NCBI GenBank assembly: GCA_937877455.1
Contig: CALFIU010000095.1
Coordinates: 1 to 19,747 of the forward strand
Length of the DNA stretch: 19,747 nucleotides
Reading direction: 5' to 3'
Source of the DNA: an uncultured Bacteroidales bacterium
GTDB taxonomy: Bacteria; Bacteroidota; Bacteroidia; Bacteroidales; UBA3824
This document shows positions 7,742 through 15,364 of the stretch, in pieces (positions within the stretch are counted from its first letter, which is position 1; each line of letters opens with the position of its first letter). The notes below the pieces were generated by a model. The model saw nothing but the letters and a program-made list of their open reading frames with translations. It had not been told where the DNA came from and made no database searches. The position numbers and the translations under genes are program-made.

Positions 7742-10642
7742 ATGAAAAAGGAGTTTGTAGTTATAATTAAACAACATAGGATTTTAGGCTGTGTTTTGTT
7801 ACCATTTTTTATAAACAGAGATTCTGAACATGAATTTGCTACTATTGCGGAGGCTGTTGTTACTGAAGATATAGTTAATAATCCCGAAAATTATTCTAAA
7901 CCGCAGAAAGACATTGCTAAACTTGCATCAGAATATAGCGATGTTGCTCTTTTAAAATTTTTTGCAAAAAGAAAAAAAATTACCCCACTTGAATTTTTAA
8001 ATTCGTTGAAAGAAGATTATGTTGAAAATTATGTTAGACCATATATTGAAAAAAGAATATTAAAAATTATAGACATTTGTAAAGAAAATAATATTAAATT
8101 ATTTTTTAGGGATAAATCGGATAGTATTTTTTATAAAGATGAGATAATTATTGGTTCTCAAAGTGCAAATGTAGTTTTTAATTTTGCTCGTAAAGAAACA
8201 GAAACACTCTATTATGTTACCATAAAACACAAGGATAAGCAAATAAAACTGCTTAAAAAGGCAATTTATACGCTTTGTAATAAACCGTGCGTTATTGTTT
8301 TTAACAATAGGATGCTATTTTTTGATAACGTAGATGCTAAAAAGATAATTCCTTTTACAACAAAGGAATATGTTTCTGTGCCTAAAAAAGTAGAGTTGGA
8401 ATATTATAAGAAGTTTGTTAAAAGTGTTATAAAATCTAATTATTGTGTTAACAATTTAGGATTTGATATACGAGTTCTTGACGTAAGACCACAAGCAGTG
8501 CTTGCTATGCAAACCGATTGGCAAGATAAGGTTGTTTTTGTGCTTAGTTTTAGATACAACAAGTTGACATTTAAGCCTGATAGCGAAAATTATGTGATTG
8601 TTGATTTTTTTGATGATAATGGTCAATTTTATTTTACTAAACTATGTCGTGATTTAGATTATGAACGCGAAGCAGAGCAAGCCGCCTGTGATATTTTTGG
8701 TTCAAGATTAAAACTTGGCGTTTATAAAGTTGACAATGATGATTTATCCGAAGTTGGACGGCAAACTTCTGCATCAATAGATTTTATTAACATCAATCGC
8801 GAACGTTTTGTAGAGGCAGGAATTGTTTTGGAACAAGAAACTGGCGAAAAAATGTATTACACTGGCAGTGTGAATATTTCTCTTAGTGTTGACCGAAAAA
8901 CCGATTGGTTTGATATTTATGCAGTTGTAAAACTTGACGATTTTGAGTTTCCATTTATACATTTGCGAAATTATATTCTCAACAATATTTTTGAATACAA
9001 ACTACCCGATGGACGTATATTTGTGTTGCCGCAAGTATGGTTTGATAGGTTTAAAGATCTTTTTTTCTTTGGTAATATTTCCTCGAATAGTTGTATTTCG
9101 TTGAAAGATTATCAATATCAGACACTTTTGCAACTTCCGTTAACCGACGTGGAAAAAGGAAATCTTGCAGATTTGGAAAGCGATCTTAGCAATATTGGCA
9201 AACTGCCATCTATTGTGCCACAAAAGGTTAATGCAACGTTGCGACCATATCAAATAACCGCTTTTAATTGGCTTTCTATGATGCGCAATCACAACTTTGG
9301 GGCGGTGCTTGCCGATGATATGGGCTTGGGAAAAACACTTTGTACATTATCGCTTTTGTCGCAAAGCGGGGTGCAGGATGGCGAATTTGCAGATGGGCTA
9401 TTTTCTTTTGCTAAAAAAATTCCATCGTTGCTTGTTGTTCCAAAATCGTTGATTTATAACTGGATAGCGGAGGCTAAAAAATTTGTTCCACACATAAAAA
9501 TAATGGAATATTCTGGCACGGGTCGTAATTCGTCCTTAAAGAGTTTCCCTTTGTTTGATATTATAATTACAAGTTATGGAACACTTAGAAACGATGTGGA
9601 TATGCTTGAAAAACAGCAATTTAATTATGTTGTTCTTGATGAAAGCCAGACGATAAAAAATCCGTTATCAAAAACTTACTCAGTGCTTATGAAAATACAA
9701 TGTAGGCATCGTTTAGCTCTGACAGGAACGCCAATAGAAAATTCGTTAACTGATCTTTGGGCGCAGATTAATTTTGTTAATCCAGGAATGCTTGGCAGTT
9801 TAACAAATTTTAAAAAGCGTTTTATAAACTCAATAGAAAAAAACAATAGTCAAGATTCGTCTATAAAACTAAAAAAAATTGTTTATCCGTTTATTTTGCG
9901 TCGCACCAAGCAACAAGTACTTGACGATTTGCCAGAACTAACTGAGCAGACAATTTTGTGTGAAATGTCAGAAAAACAACGAGATGTTTATGAAAGCGAA
10001 AAATCCAAAATTCGTAATTCTATTATTGATTTTATGGATCGAGGCGTTTTGGAAAAATCGTCGGTTATGGTGTTGCAAGGGCTTACAAAGTTGCGACAAA
10101 TAGCATGTAGCCCATATCTTATTGATAGCGATTACAGTGATGTATCTGGAAAAACAGATGAAATTTTAAGAGCATTGCAAAATATTGTGGCTCAAAAACA
10201 TAAAGTACTTGTTTTTTCAGCTTTTGTTCGTCATCTTGAACTTATAGCATCGCAATTGGCAACGCTTGATATAGATTATACTATGCTTACAGGTAGTACA
10301 GAACAAAGAAGTAAAGCTGTTGAGAAGTTTGAAGACCCCAATGTGCCAGTATTTTTAATTTCCATAAAAGCAGGAGGAACAGGTCTAAACCTTACGCAGG
10401 CCGATTATGTATTTATTATTGATCCGTGGTGGAATCCTGCTGTTGAACAGCAAGCAATTGCCAGAGCTCACCGTATTGGTCAAAAAAGTAATGTTATGGT
10501 TTATAGGTTTTTAACAAAAGACACTGTTGAGGAAAAAATTCAAAAGTTTCAACAAAAAAAGTCTGGACTTGCCGAAACTTTTGTTAGCGAAAACACTATT
10601 TTTTCGAAAGAATCTGGTACAGAAATTTTAAATCTCTTGTAA
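7742..10642 (+). CDS. SNF2/RapA-type DEAD-like helicase (Swi2/Snf2 ATPase)
   Basis: A 966-residue cytoplasmic ATPase. Residues 1 to about 490 form a long N-terminal region, rich in Lys and aromatic residues, that I do not recognise. The motor occupies the rest: RPYQITAFNWL (Q-motif region), Walker A DDMGLGKT with K531, LLVVPKSLIYNW (motif Ia), Walker B LDESQ at 632-636, LTGTPIENS (motif III), then the second RecA lobe with FSAFVRHLEL, AGGTGLNL and the arginine fingers in QAIARAHRIGQ (R908 and R911). Such proteins translocate on double-stranded DNA and remodel DNA-bound complexes. Motif II reads DESQ, where DEAQ or DEAH is more usual. No nuclease or zinc-binding domain is evident. It follows the MBL gene by 15 nt, and its stop lies only 6 nt from the stop of the convergent AlbA gene, with no hairpin there. 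Confidence 0.92.
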   Translation: MKKEFVVIIKQHRILGCVLLPFFINRDSEHEFATIAEAVVTEDIVNNPENYSKPQKDIAKLASEYSDVALLKFFAKRKKITPLEFLNSLKEDYVENYVRPYIEKRILKIIDICKENNIKLFFRDKSDSIFYKDEIIIGSQSANVVFNFARKETETLYYVTIKHKDKQIKLLKKAIYTLCNKPCVIVFNNRMLFFDNVDAKKIIPFTTKEYVSVPKKVELEYYKKFVKSVIKSNYCVNNLGFDIRVLDVRPQAVLAMQTDWQDKVVFVLSFRYNKLTFKPDSENYVIVDFFDDNGQFYFTKLCRDLDYEREAEQAACDIFGSRLKLGVYKVDNDDLSEVGRQTSASIDFININRERFVEAGIVLEQETGEKMYYTGSVNISLSVDRKTDWFDIYAVVKLDDFEFPFIHLRNYILNNIFEYKLPDGRIFVLPQVWFDRFKDLFFFGNISSNSCISLKDYQYQTLLQLPLTDVEKGNLADLESDLSNIGKLPSIVPQKVNATLRPYQITAFNWLSMMRNHNFGAVLADDMGLGKTLCTLSLLSQSGVQDGEFADGLFSFAKKIPSLLVVPKSLIYNWIAEAKKFVPHIKIMEYSGTGRNSSLKSFPLFDIIITSYGTLRNDVDMLEKQQFNYVVLDESQTIKNPLSKTYSVLMKIQCRHRLALTGTPIENSLTDLWAQINFVNPGMLGSLTNFKKRFINSIEKNNSQDSSIKLKKIVYPFILRRTKQQVLDDLPELTEQTILCEMSEKQRDVYESEKSKIRNSIIDFMDRGVLEKSSVMVLQGLTKLRQIACSPYLIDSDYSDVSGKTDEILRALQNIVAQKHKVLVFSAFVRHLELIASQLATLDIDYTMLTGSTEQRSKAVEKFEDPNVPVFLISIKAGGTGLNLTQADYVFIIDPWWNPAVEQQAIARAHRIGQKSNVMVYRFLTKDTVEEKIQKFQQKKSGLAETFVSENTIFSKESGTEILNLL

Positions 10643-10648
10643 AAAATT

Positions 10649-11290
10649 TTAAGCAGGGACGTAAAAAAAATCAGGTTTGTTGAAAACGGGTTTTATCAAT
10701 CCTGCTGACAAAAGTTGTATTAAAATGTTTTCTGCTTGAAATTTGGATATTTGTAAGTATTTTTTTAGGTCGTGATAAGAAATTTTGCCATATTCTTCGA
10801 GATATTTCATTGCAAAATCTTGTTTACGAGTATATTTCATTTTCAAGCCTTTTTTTTCAGACGCATTTTTCATTGATTTGTATATAACTCTGTCTGCCAA
10901 AATGTTTTCGTCGCCAACTCTTATGTATGCTAACCATTTGCCATCGGTATTTTTTGCATTATATGGTGGGTTTTCTCCTTTGGGTACATAAATTTCCAAC
11001 ACAGTTTTGCCTTCGGCATCCCATAGTTTTGCTTCAAAATTAACAGTAGGTTTGCAATATAGAGTGGCTGCCGATTCTATCATATAAAATTCTTCGTCAC
11101 TATTTATGCCAGATATTTTTCCGTTGTCTTTTACTCCAATAAGCAACCTTCCGCCATCAGTGTTGGCAAAGGCTGAAAGCGATTTTGCAATTTTTTTAGA
11201 ATCGTTAATTTCAAATTTAAAATCCTGCGTTTGGTTTTCTCCAAGGCGAATCATTTTCAAGAGTTCGGAAAAATTGTTTTCTGTTTTCAT
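10649..11290 (-). CDS. AlbA_2 (Schlafen-type) domain protein
   Basis: A 213-residue protein. Residues 10 to about 125 form an AlbA_2 domain: LGENQTQDFKFE, then KSLSAFANTDGGRLLIGVKDNGKISG, and later YNAKNTDGKWLAYIRVGDENI. This is the domain found in Schlafen-like and AAA_4 proteins and thought to bind nucleic acid or ATP. The remaining 80 residues look like a winged helix (YHDLKKYLQISKFQAENILIQLLSAGLI), which hints at a transcriptional regulator. The longer reading frame begins at 11311, but the -7 element of the minus-strand promoter occupies 11311-11318, so transcription begins after that codon and the ATG at 11290 is the likely start. It is divergent from the histidine kinase and its promoter lies back to back with that of the kinase, so it could regulate that operon or itself. 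No partner gene is linked on its own strand. Confidence 0.8.
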   Translation of the reverse strand: MKTENNFSELLKMIRLGENQTQDFKFEINDSKKIAKSLSAFANTDGGRLLIGVKDNGKISGINSDEEFYMIESAATLYCKPTVNFEAKLWDAEGKTVLEIYVPKGENPPYNAKNTDGKWLAYIRVGDENILADRVIYKSMKNASEKKGLKMKYTRKQDFAMKYLEEYGKISYHDLKKYLQISKFQAENILIQLLSAGLIKPVFNKPDFFYVPA

Positions 11291-11310
11291 TGTAATCCAG
11301 CATTTTGGCA

Positions 11311-11341
11311 CAAAGTTAAAAATAGGAGATTGTGTTGCAAA
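11311..11341 (-). promoter_or_regulatory. Promoter of the AlbA_2 gene
   Basis: On the minus strand TTTG (11341-11338), exactly 19 nt, then TAACTTTG (11318-11311): a full match to the Bacteroidota sigma-ABfr consensus. The expected transcript start near 11305 leaves about 15 nt before the ATG at 11290. Confidence 0.75.
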
Positions 11342-11355
11342 AAATACCTTATAAA

Positions 11356-11386
11356 TTTGTTTGACTTTATAATTTTTTTAATTTTG
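11356..11386 (+). promoter_or_regulatory. Promoter of the histidine kinase-sirtuin operon
   Basis: TTTG (11356-11359), exactly 19 nt, then TAATTTTG (11379-11386): a full match to the Bacteroidota consensus. The transcript start would be near 11392, about 20 nt before the ATG at 11413. Its upstream element lies 14 nt from that of the divergent AlbA_2 promoter. Confidence 0.75.
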
Positions 11387-11412
11387 CAAACAGCAATATT
11401 TACGAAGTGTTA

Positions 11413-13752
11413 ATGTTTAAAACAGTTGCAAAATATTTTGCCAAGCTAACCTTTTATTGCGCATTGTTTGCCATATTGTTAGTTATATCGATTGAGCGGA
11501 CAGTTGCGCAATCATATTCTTTTAATGATGGTTATGTTCTTGTATTGACCTCATATACTTATGATTCGCAACGAGTAACCGATTTTATTGCTGGTTTTGA
11601 CAAAGCATCGTCGGAACTAAATCTTAAGTTTGGAGCCAAAATAGAGAACATGAGTTATAGAGGTCTCAACGAGTGTAATGAGTGGCACAAACTTATGAGC
11701 GAAGTTCTCGAAAGGCAAGATTTAGATAAGCTTAGAGCCATTATTCTTCTTGGGCAAGAGGCGTGGGCAGTATATATAAGCCTAAAAACCCAACTACCCG
11801 ACGTACCATTTTATGGATGTTTTATAAGTCGTTATGGAGTTGTTCTCCCTGAATATATCGAAGATTATCGACATTGGCATCCAACAAGCGTTGATACACG
11901 TATAATAGCAGATAGCCGTGGTCGTTCGGGTGGAGTAATGAATGATTACGATATAGAATCAAATATAAGACTTGTGCGGATGTTTTATCCCGGCGTAAAG
12001 TCGATTGCTTTTTTATCAGACAATACTTATGGTGGCATTTCGCTTCAAGCAGCTTTCAAACATGTTATGCGTGAGAGTTTTCCAGATCTTGTGCCCGTTC
12101 TTCTCGATGGTAGGGTCGACGCAGTAGAGTCTATCCATGCAAAAATTAACGAATTACCAGAAAATTCGGTTCTTCTTCTTGGTACTTGGAGAGTTGATAA
12201 GGATGGTTCGTATTTTATGAACAAGATAATTCCAGAACTTGTAGATAGCCGTCCGCAATTACCTATTTTTACAGTTTCGGGTGTTGGGCTTGAAAGCGTT
12301 GCCATAGGTGGATATATTCCGAATTATTCTCACGATGTAAAATTTATTATTGAGGATATAAATCGTTATTATTCTGGCAACGACGATGGAAAGTCTTTTT
12401 TTATCAACGATAATCATTATATGTTTAGACTTAACAATTTGCGTAAACATGGATTAAAAGATTTTAACCTTCCTGTAGGTAGCAAAATAGTAGATTCGTC
12501 GGACGTAAAACTGCAGCAATATCAAAATTATTTTATGGTTCAGTTTGGGTTGATAATAATATCAGCGTCTGCGCTTGTATTTTTTGTTATTTTGTTTTTG
12601 CGGTTGAGACATGCTAATGCCAAACTAAAAAAACAAAGTATGGAACTTGACCGTGCGCGAAAAGATGCCGAAAAGTCTGATAAACTAAAATCTGCTTTTC
12701 TTGCTAATATGAGCCATGAGATACGTACACCACTCAATGCAATTGTTGGTTTTTCGTCGTTGATGATTGGTGCTACACCAGAACAACAAGAAGAATATTC
12801 TCAAGTGATTAATACTAATAACAATATTCTACTAAAATTAATTAGCGAAATTATTGATTTTTCTAAAATAGAATCTGGGTTAATAGAATTTTGCTACCAA
12901 AAATTTAATGTTTCAGAACACATGCGAGAGTTAAAGAAAACACTTAGTCTTAGTGCTCCTTCCAATGTAGATTTTGTATGCGAAGTGCCTTATTCCAGTT
13001 GTCATATAAATTATGATAAAGATAGATTATCTCAGGTTGTTACCAACTTGGTTACCAATTCGTTTAAATTTACGTCCAAGGGGCGTGTTGTTATGGGGTT
13101 TAAAATTGAAAAACAGGGAATTAGATTGTATGTATCTGATACAGGTATAGGTATTGCCAAAGAAAACTACGAAAAAGTTTTTCAACGATTTGAAAAGCTT
13201 AATACCTTTGCGCAAGGTGCGGGGCTTGGATTAGCTGTTTGTAAGGCAATAGTAGAAAAATCAGGTGGTACTATTAGTTTACATTCCGAGCTTGGCAAGG
13301 GTACTATTTTTAATGTAGAAATACCTTGTGAATTTGCATTTGAAGAAGACCATCAAGCAGATATAGCATCATTAGGGAGCGATGAACAGTTGGAACAGAG
13401 TTCTGCAATGAAAGTTCTTGTGGCTGAAGATAATGATAGCAACTATCTACTTATAAAATCTATATTAACCAATTTTAATCTTACTCGCGTATCAAATGGT
13501 AGCGATGCGGTGGAGGCTTTGCGGATTAGTTGGTTTGACCTTGTGCTTATGGATATTAAAATGCCAGTACTCGATGGTTTGGAAGCTACCAAAAAGATTC
13601 GCAAGTTTGATACCACCACACCAATACTTGCGTTGACGGCTTTTGCATACGAGTCTGACCGTAAGAAAGCATTAGATGCTGGTTGTAACGATTTTATTTC
13701 CAAACCCTTGACAAAAAATAAACTCTATTCGGCTATAGAAAAACTAATGTAA
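11413..13752 (+). CDS. Hybrid sensor histidine kinase with periplasmic binding-protein-like sensor domain
   Basis: A 779-residue inner-membrane protein. An N-terminal hydrophobic segment (about 8-30) is a signal anchor; residues 35 to about 365 form a periplasmic domain resembling ABC-type substrate-binding proteins (it opens YVLVLTSYTYDSQRVTDFIAGF); a second membrane helix spans about 374-398. A short coiled linker leads to the HisKA domain with the phospho-acceptor H435 in NMSHEIRTPLNAI. The ATPase domain has the N-box NLVTNSFKF, G1 DTGIGIA and G2 GAGLGLAVCKAIVEKSGG. A C-terminal receiver domain starts at KVLVAEDN and has the phospho-acceptor D714 in LVLMDIKMP and the Lys in FISKPL. No DNA-binding output domain is attached, so the phosphate must pass to another protein, or the receiver modulates the kinase itself. 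The GTG at 11407 is an alternative start. It is followed 11 nt later by the Sir2 gene, almost certainly in the same operon. Confidence 0.92.
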   Translation: MFKTVAKYFAKLTFYCALFAILLVISIERTVAQSYSFNDGYVLVLTSYTYDSQRVTDFIAGFDKASSELNLKFGAKIENMSYRGLNECNEWHKLMSEVLERQDLDKLRAIILLGQEAWAVYISLKTQLPDVPFYGCFISRYGVVLPEYIEDYRHWHPTSVDTRIIADSRGRSGGVMNDYDIESNIRLVRMFYPGVKSIAFLSDNTYGGISLQAAFKHVMRESFPDLVPVLLDGRVDAVESIHAKINELPENSVLLLGTWRVDKDGSYFMNKIIPELVDSRPQLPIFTVSGVGLESVAIGGYIPNYSHDVKFIIEDINRYYSGNDDGKSFFINDNHYMFRLNNLRKHGLKDFNLPVGSKIVDSSDVKLQQYQNYFMVQFGLIIISASALVFFVILFLRLRHANAKLKKQSMELDRARKDAEKSDKLKSAFLANMSHEIRTPLNAIVGFSSLMIGATPEQQEEYSQVINTNNNILLKLISEIIDFSKIESGLIEFCYQKFNVSEHMRELKKTLSLSAPSNVDFVCEVPYSSCHINYDKDRLSQVVTNLVTNSFKFTSKGRVVMGFKIEKQGIRLYVSDTGIGIAKENYEKVFQRFEKLNTFAQGAGLGLAVCKAIVEKSGGTISLHSELGKGTIFNVEIPCEFAFEEDHQADIASLGSDEQLEQSSAMKVLVAEDNDSNYLLIKSILTNFNLTRVSNGSDAVEALRISWFDLVLMDIKMPVLDGLEATKKIRKFDTTTPILALTAFAYESDRKKALDAGCNDFISKPLTKNKLYSAIEKLM

Positions 13753-13763
13753 TAATAAAAAAA

Positions 13764-14504
13764 ATGGCAGTTTCAAATATAAAAGAAGCAGCTGAGGCAA
13801 TAAAACGCTCAAAATTTGCAGTTGCATTTACGGGTGCGGGAGTGTCGGTAGAAAGTGGTATTCCTGCTTTTAGAGGAGAAGGAGGTTTGTGGCAAAAATA
13901 CGATAGTAATGTTTTGTCGCTTAGTACATTTTATCGCAATCCAGCAAAAGCTTGGGTGGATATTAAGAAGATTTTTTATGATTTTTTTGGACAGGCATCG
14001 CCAAATCCTGCTCATAAGGTGTTGGCACAGTGGGAAAACAACGGTATAATACATGCTGTAATAACACAAAATATTGATAATCTTCATCAAGAAGCAGGTA
14101 GTAAGCAAGTTATTGAGTTTCATGGTACTTGTAGCAATATGGTGTGTATCTCGTGTGGAAAAAAACATCGTAGCAGTAGTGTTAATCTTAACGATTTGCC
14201 ACCACGTTGTAGTTGTGGTGGTGTTTTAAAACCTGATTTTGTTTTTTTTGAGGAAGGTATTCCTGAAGATGCGTATAAAAAATCATTTGATTTTGCAGAA
14301 AAGGCTGATTTGGTGGTTATAATCGGCACAACAGGAGAGGTTTCGCCAGCCAATTATATTCCGCAGATTGCCAAACGTCATGGTGCTACAATTTTGGAAA
14401 TTAATCCTAAACCATCGCTTTATACCTCGTCAATTACCGATATTTATATATGTGAAAAAGCGGGAAAGGCTTTGCCAGAAATTCAAAAAGAATTAGAATT
14501 GTGA
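13764..14504 (+). CDS. cobB: NAD-dependent protein deacylase, Sir2 family
   Basis: A 246-residue cytoplasmic sirtuin of typical bacterial length. It removes acyl groups from lysines, using NAD and yielding nicotinamide and O-acyl-ADP-ribose. Visible motifs: the NAD-binding GAGVSVESGIPAFRG (24-38), TQNIDNLHQEAGS with the catalytic-loop Asn/Asp (101-113), the catalytic His in EFHGTC (H120), four zinc-binding cysteines (C128, C131, C149 and C151, the second pair with only one residue between them) and GTTGEVSPAN in the second half of the Rossmann fold. In the region where E. coli CobB and SIRT5 have the Tyr-x-x-Arg pair that favours succinyl and malonyl lysine, I read AWVDIKKIF without such a pair, so the preference may be acetyl; this rests on an alignment by eye. 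It starts 11 nt after the kinase and is followed by the terminator at 14565. Confidence 0.92.
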   Translation: MAVSNIKEAAEAIKRSKFAVAFTGAGVSVESGIPAFRGEGGLWQKYDSNVLSLSTFYRNPAKAWVDIKKIFYDFFGQASPNPAHKVLAQWENNGIIHAVITQNIDNLHQEAGSKQVIEFHGTCSNMVCISCGKKHRSSSVNLNDLPPRCSCGGVLKPDFVFFEEGIPEDAYKKSFDFAEKADLVVIIGTTGEVSPANYIPQIAKRHGATILEINPKPSLYTSSITDIYICEKAGKALPEIQKELEL

Positions 14505-14564
14505 AGAATTACAATTTAATTTTTGTAAAACTTATTTTGTATTTTTTTTTTGTATAAAAAATAT

Positions 14565-14642
14565 CCAAAAAGACTTTTAATAGCGGCTTTCTTTTTGCTT
14601 TTAAAGCGGAAAGCTGTTTTGTCTTTTTGGAAAACTTTTTTT
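14565..14642. terminator. Long bidirectional hairpin terminator after the kinase-sirtuin operon
   Basis: Outer stem: CCAAAAAGAC (14565-14574) pairs perfectly with GTCTTTTTGG (14621-14630). Inner stem: CGGCTTTC (14584-14591) pairs with GAAAGCTG (14609-14616) with one G-T wobble. A T-run at 14636-14642 follows on the plus strand; the A-run before the stem acts likewise for the convergent minus-strand gene ending at 14673. Confidence 0.8.
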
Positions 14643-14672
14643 GTTTTATCGTTGTTTTACGAATCTTAGATT

Positions 14673-15131
14673 CTAATAATCATCAAAACCGTAAGAATCG
14701 TCAACAAACGTGTCGTCGTCTAAATAGTTGTCAATGTCATCGAGGTCTGCAGTAGAAAAAGCGTCGAAATCAGCAAAGTCATCGTTGTAAAAATCGCTGT
14801 CGTCAATTTCGTCATCATCTTCTATTTTTTTAGTTTTTTTCTTGAGTTTGTGCGAAATCAACTCTTCATCGTCCAATTCTGCAAAGTCGATGTCGTCATC
14901 AAATTCGTCCAAGTCGAGGTCGGTGTAATCGTCATCAATCATGTCTTTTCCAAAGTTTTCGTTGGAATAGTCATCGTCAAGGAGATCTTCATCGTCGTAG
15001 TCGTCGTCTTCTTCTTGCATTTTTCTTTTGCACGAAAATGGCATTTGACATGCCGCAGGCTCTTTTACGACGTATGAGTTGTTTACTTTTAGGTTTTGAG
15101 TCTTTTTTAGCATAACTTTTGACTTTAACAT
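14673..15131 (-). CDS. Highly acidic, Asp-rich low-complexity protein of unknown function
   Basis: A 152-residue protein that I do not recognise. The first 39 residues are basic to neutral and contain two cysteines (AACQMPFSCKRK); from residue 40 on the sequence is dominated by Asp (about 43 Asp and 11 Glu in total by my count), broken up by single Tyr, Phe or Leu residues and by one basic patch, HKLKKKTKK. There is no signal peptide or membrane helix. Such a chain should be largely disordered and strongly negatively charged; possible roles include binding basic proteins or divalent metal, or mimicking DNA, none of which is shown by the sequence. Alternative starts are the Met codons at residues 7 and 38. 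It is encoded alone: 233 nt separate it from the secreted-protein gene upstream, with a terminator in that gap, and it converges on the sirtuin gene. The long acidic part has an open frame on the other strand, which I regard as a shadow. Confidence 0.65.
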   Translation of the reverse strand: MLKSKVMLKKTQNLKVNNSYVVKEPAACQMPFSCKRKMQEEDDDYDDEDLLDDDYSNENFGKDMIDDDYTDLDLDEFDDDIDFAELDDEELISHKLKKKTKKIEDDDEIDDSDFYNDDFADFDAFSTADLDDIDNYLDDDTFVDDSYGFDDY

Positions 15132-15260
15132 TCTTTATATAATCTTAATTATCAATTATTTATTCAGTTAAAATATTATTTTTTTTTTGTTTTAAATTTA
15201 TTGCAAATATGGCTATTATTGGTCAAATTTTTTTATTTTAAGGTTAAAAAAATAAAAAAT

Positions 15261-15284
15261 ACTTGGCACAAATACGCAAGTGCC
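15261..15284 (-). other. Two overlapping, mutually exclusive small hairpins
   Basis: ACTTG (15261-15265) can pair with CAAGT (15277-15281), or GGCAC (15265-15269) can pair with GTGCC (15280-15284). They share bases and cannot form together. They lie between the terminator at 15298 and the start of the acidic gene, so they would be in its leader if transcription starts upstream of them. No promoter was found to support this. Confidence 0.3.
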
Positions 15285-15297
15285 TAAATTATAGCGC

Positions 15298-15334
15298 AAA
15301 AAAACTAACGACATGGAATTTATTTTCCCTGTCG
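15298..15334 (-). terminator. Intrinsic terminator after the small secreted-protein gene
   Basis: CGACA (15309-15313) pairs with TGTCG (15330-15334), and GGAA (15315-15318) with TTCC (15325-15328), with one mismatch between the two stems and a 6-nt loop. Read on the minus strand, a run of seven T (15304-15298) follows 4 nt after the stem. It lies 31 nt beyond the stop at 15365. Confidence 0.65.
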
Positions 15335-15364
15335 GCATTAATTCATTTTTAATTTTGGGTAATT

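Noticed and set aside
13809..14168. 119-codon minus-strand frame inside the sirtuin gene
   Set aside because: Lies wholly antisense to a gene with clear Sir2 motifs; the composition of the product is implausible.
7742..14504. A complete known antiphage system (DISARM, Thoeris or similar)
   Set aside because: The defining partner genes (methyltransferase, phospholipase D-type or TIR proteins, and others) are absent; only generic domain types are shared.
14850..15077. Valine-rich plus-strand frame opposite the acidic gene
   Set aside because: GAC/GAT-rich coding DNA gives GTC/ATC-rich complement, so this open frame is an expected by-product.
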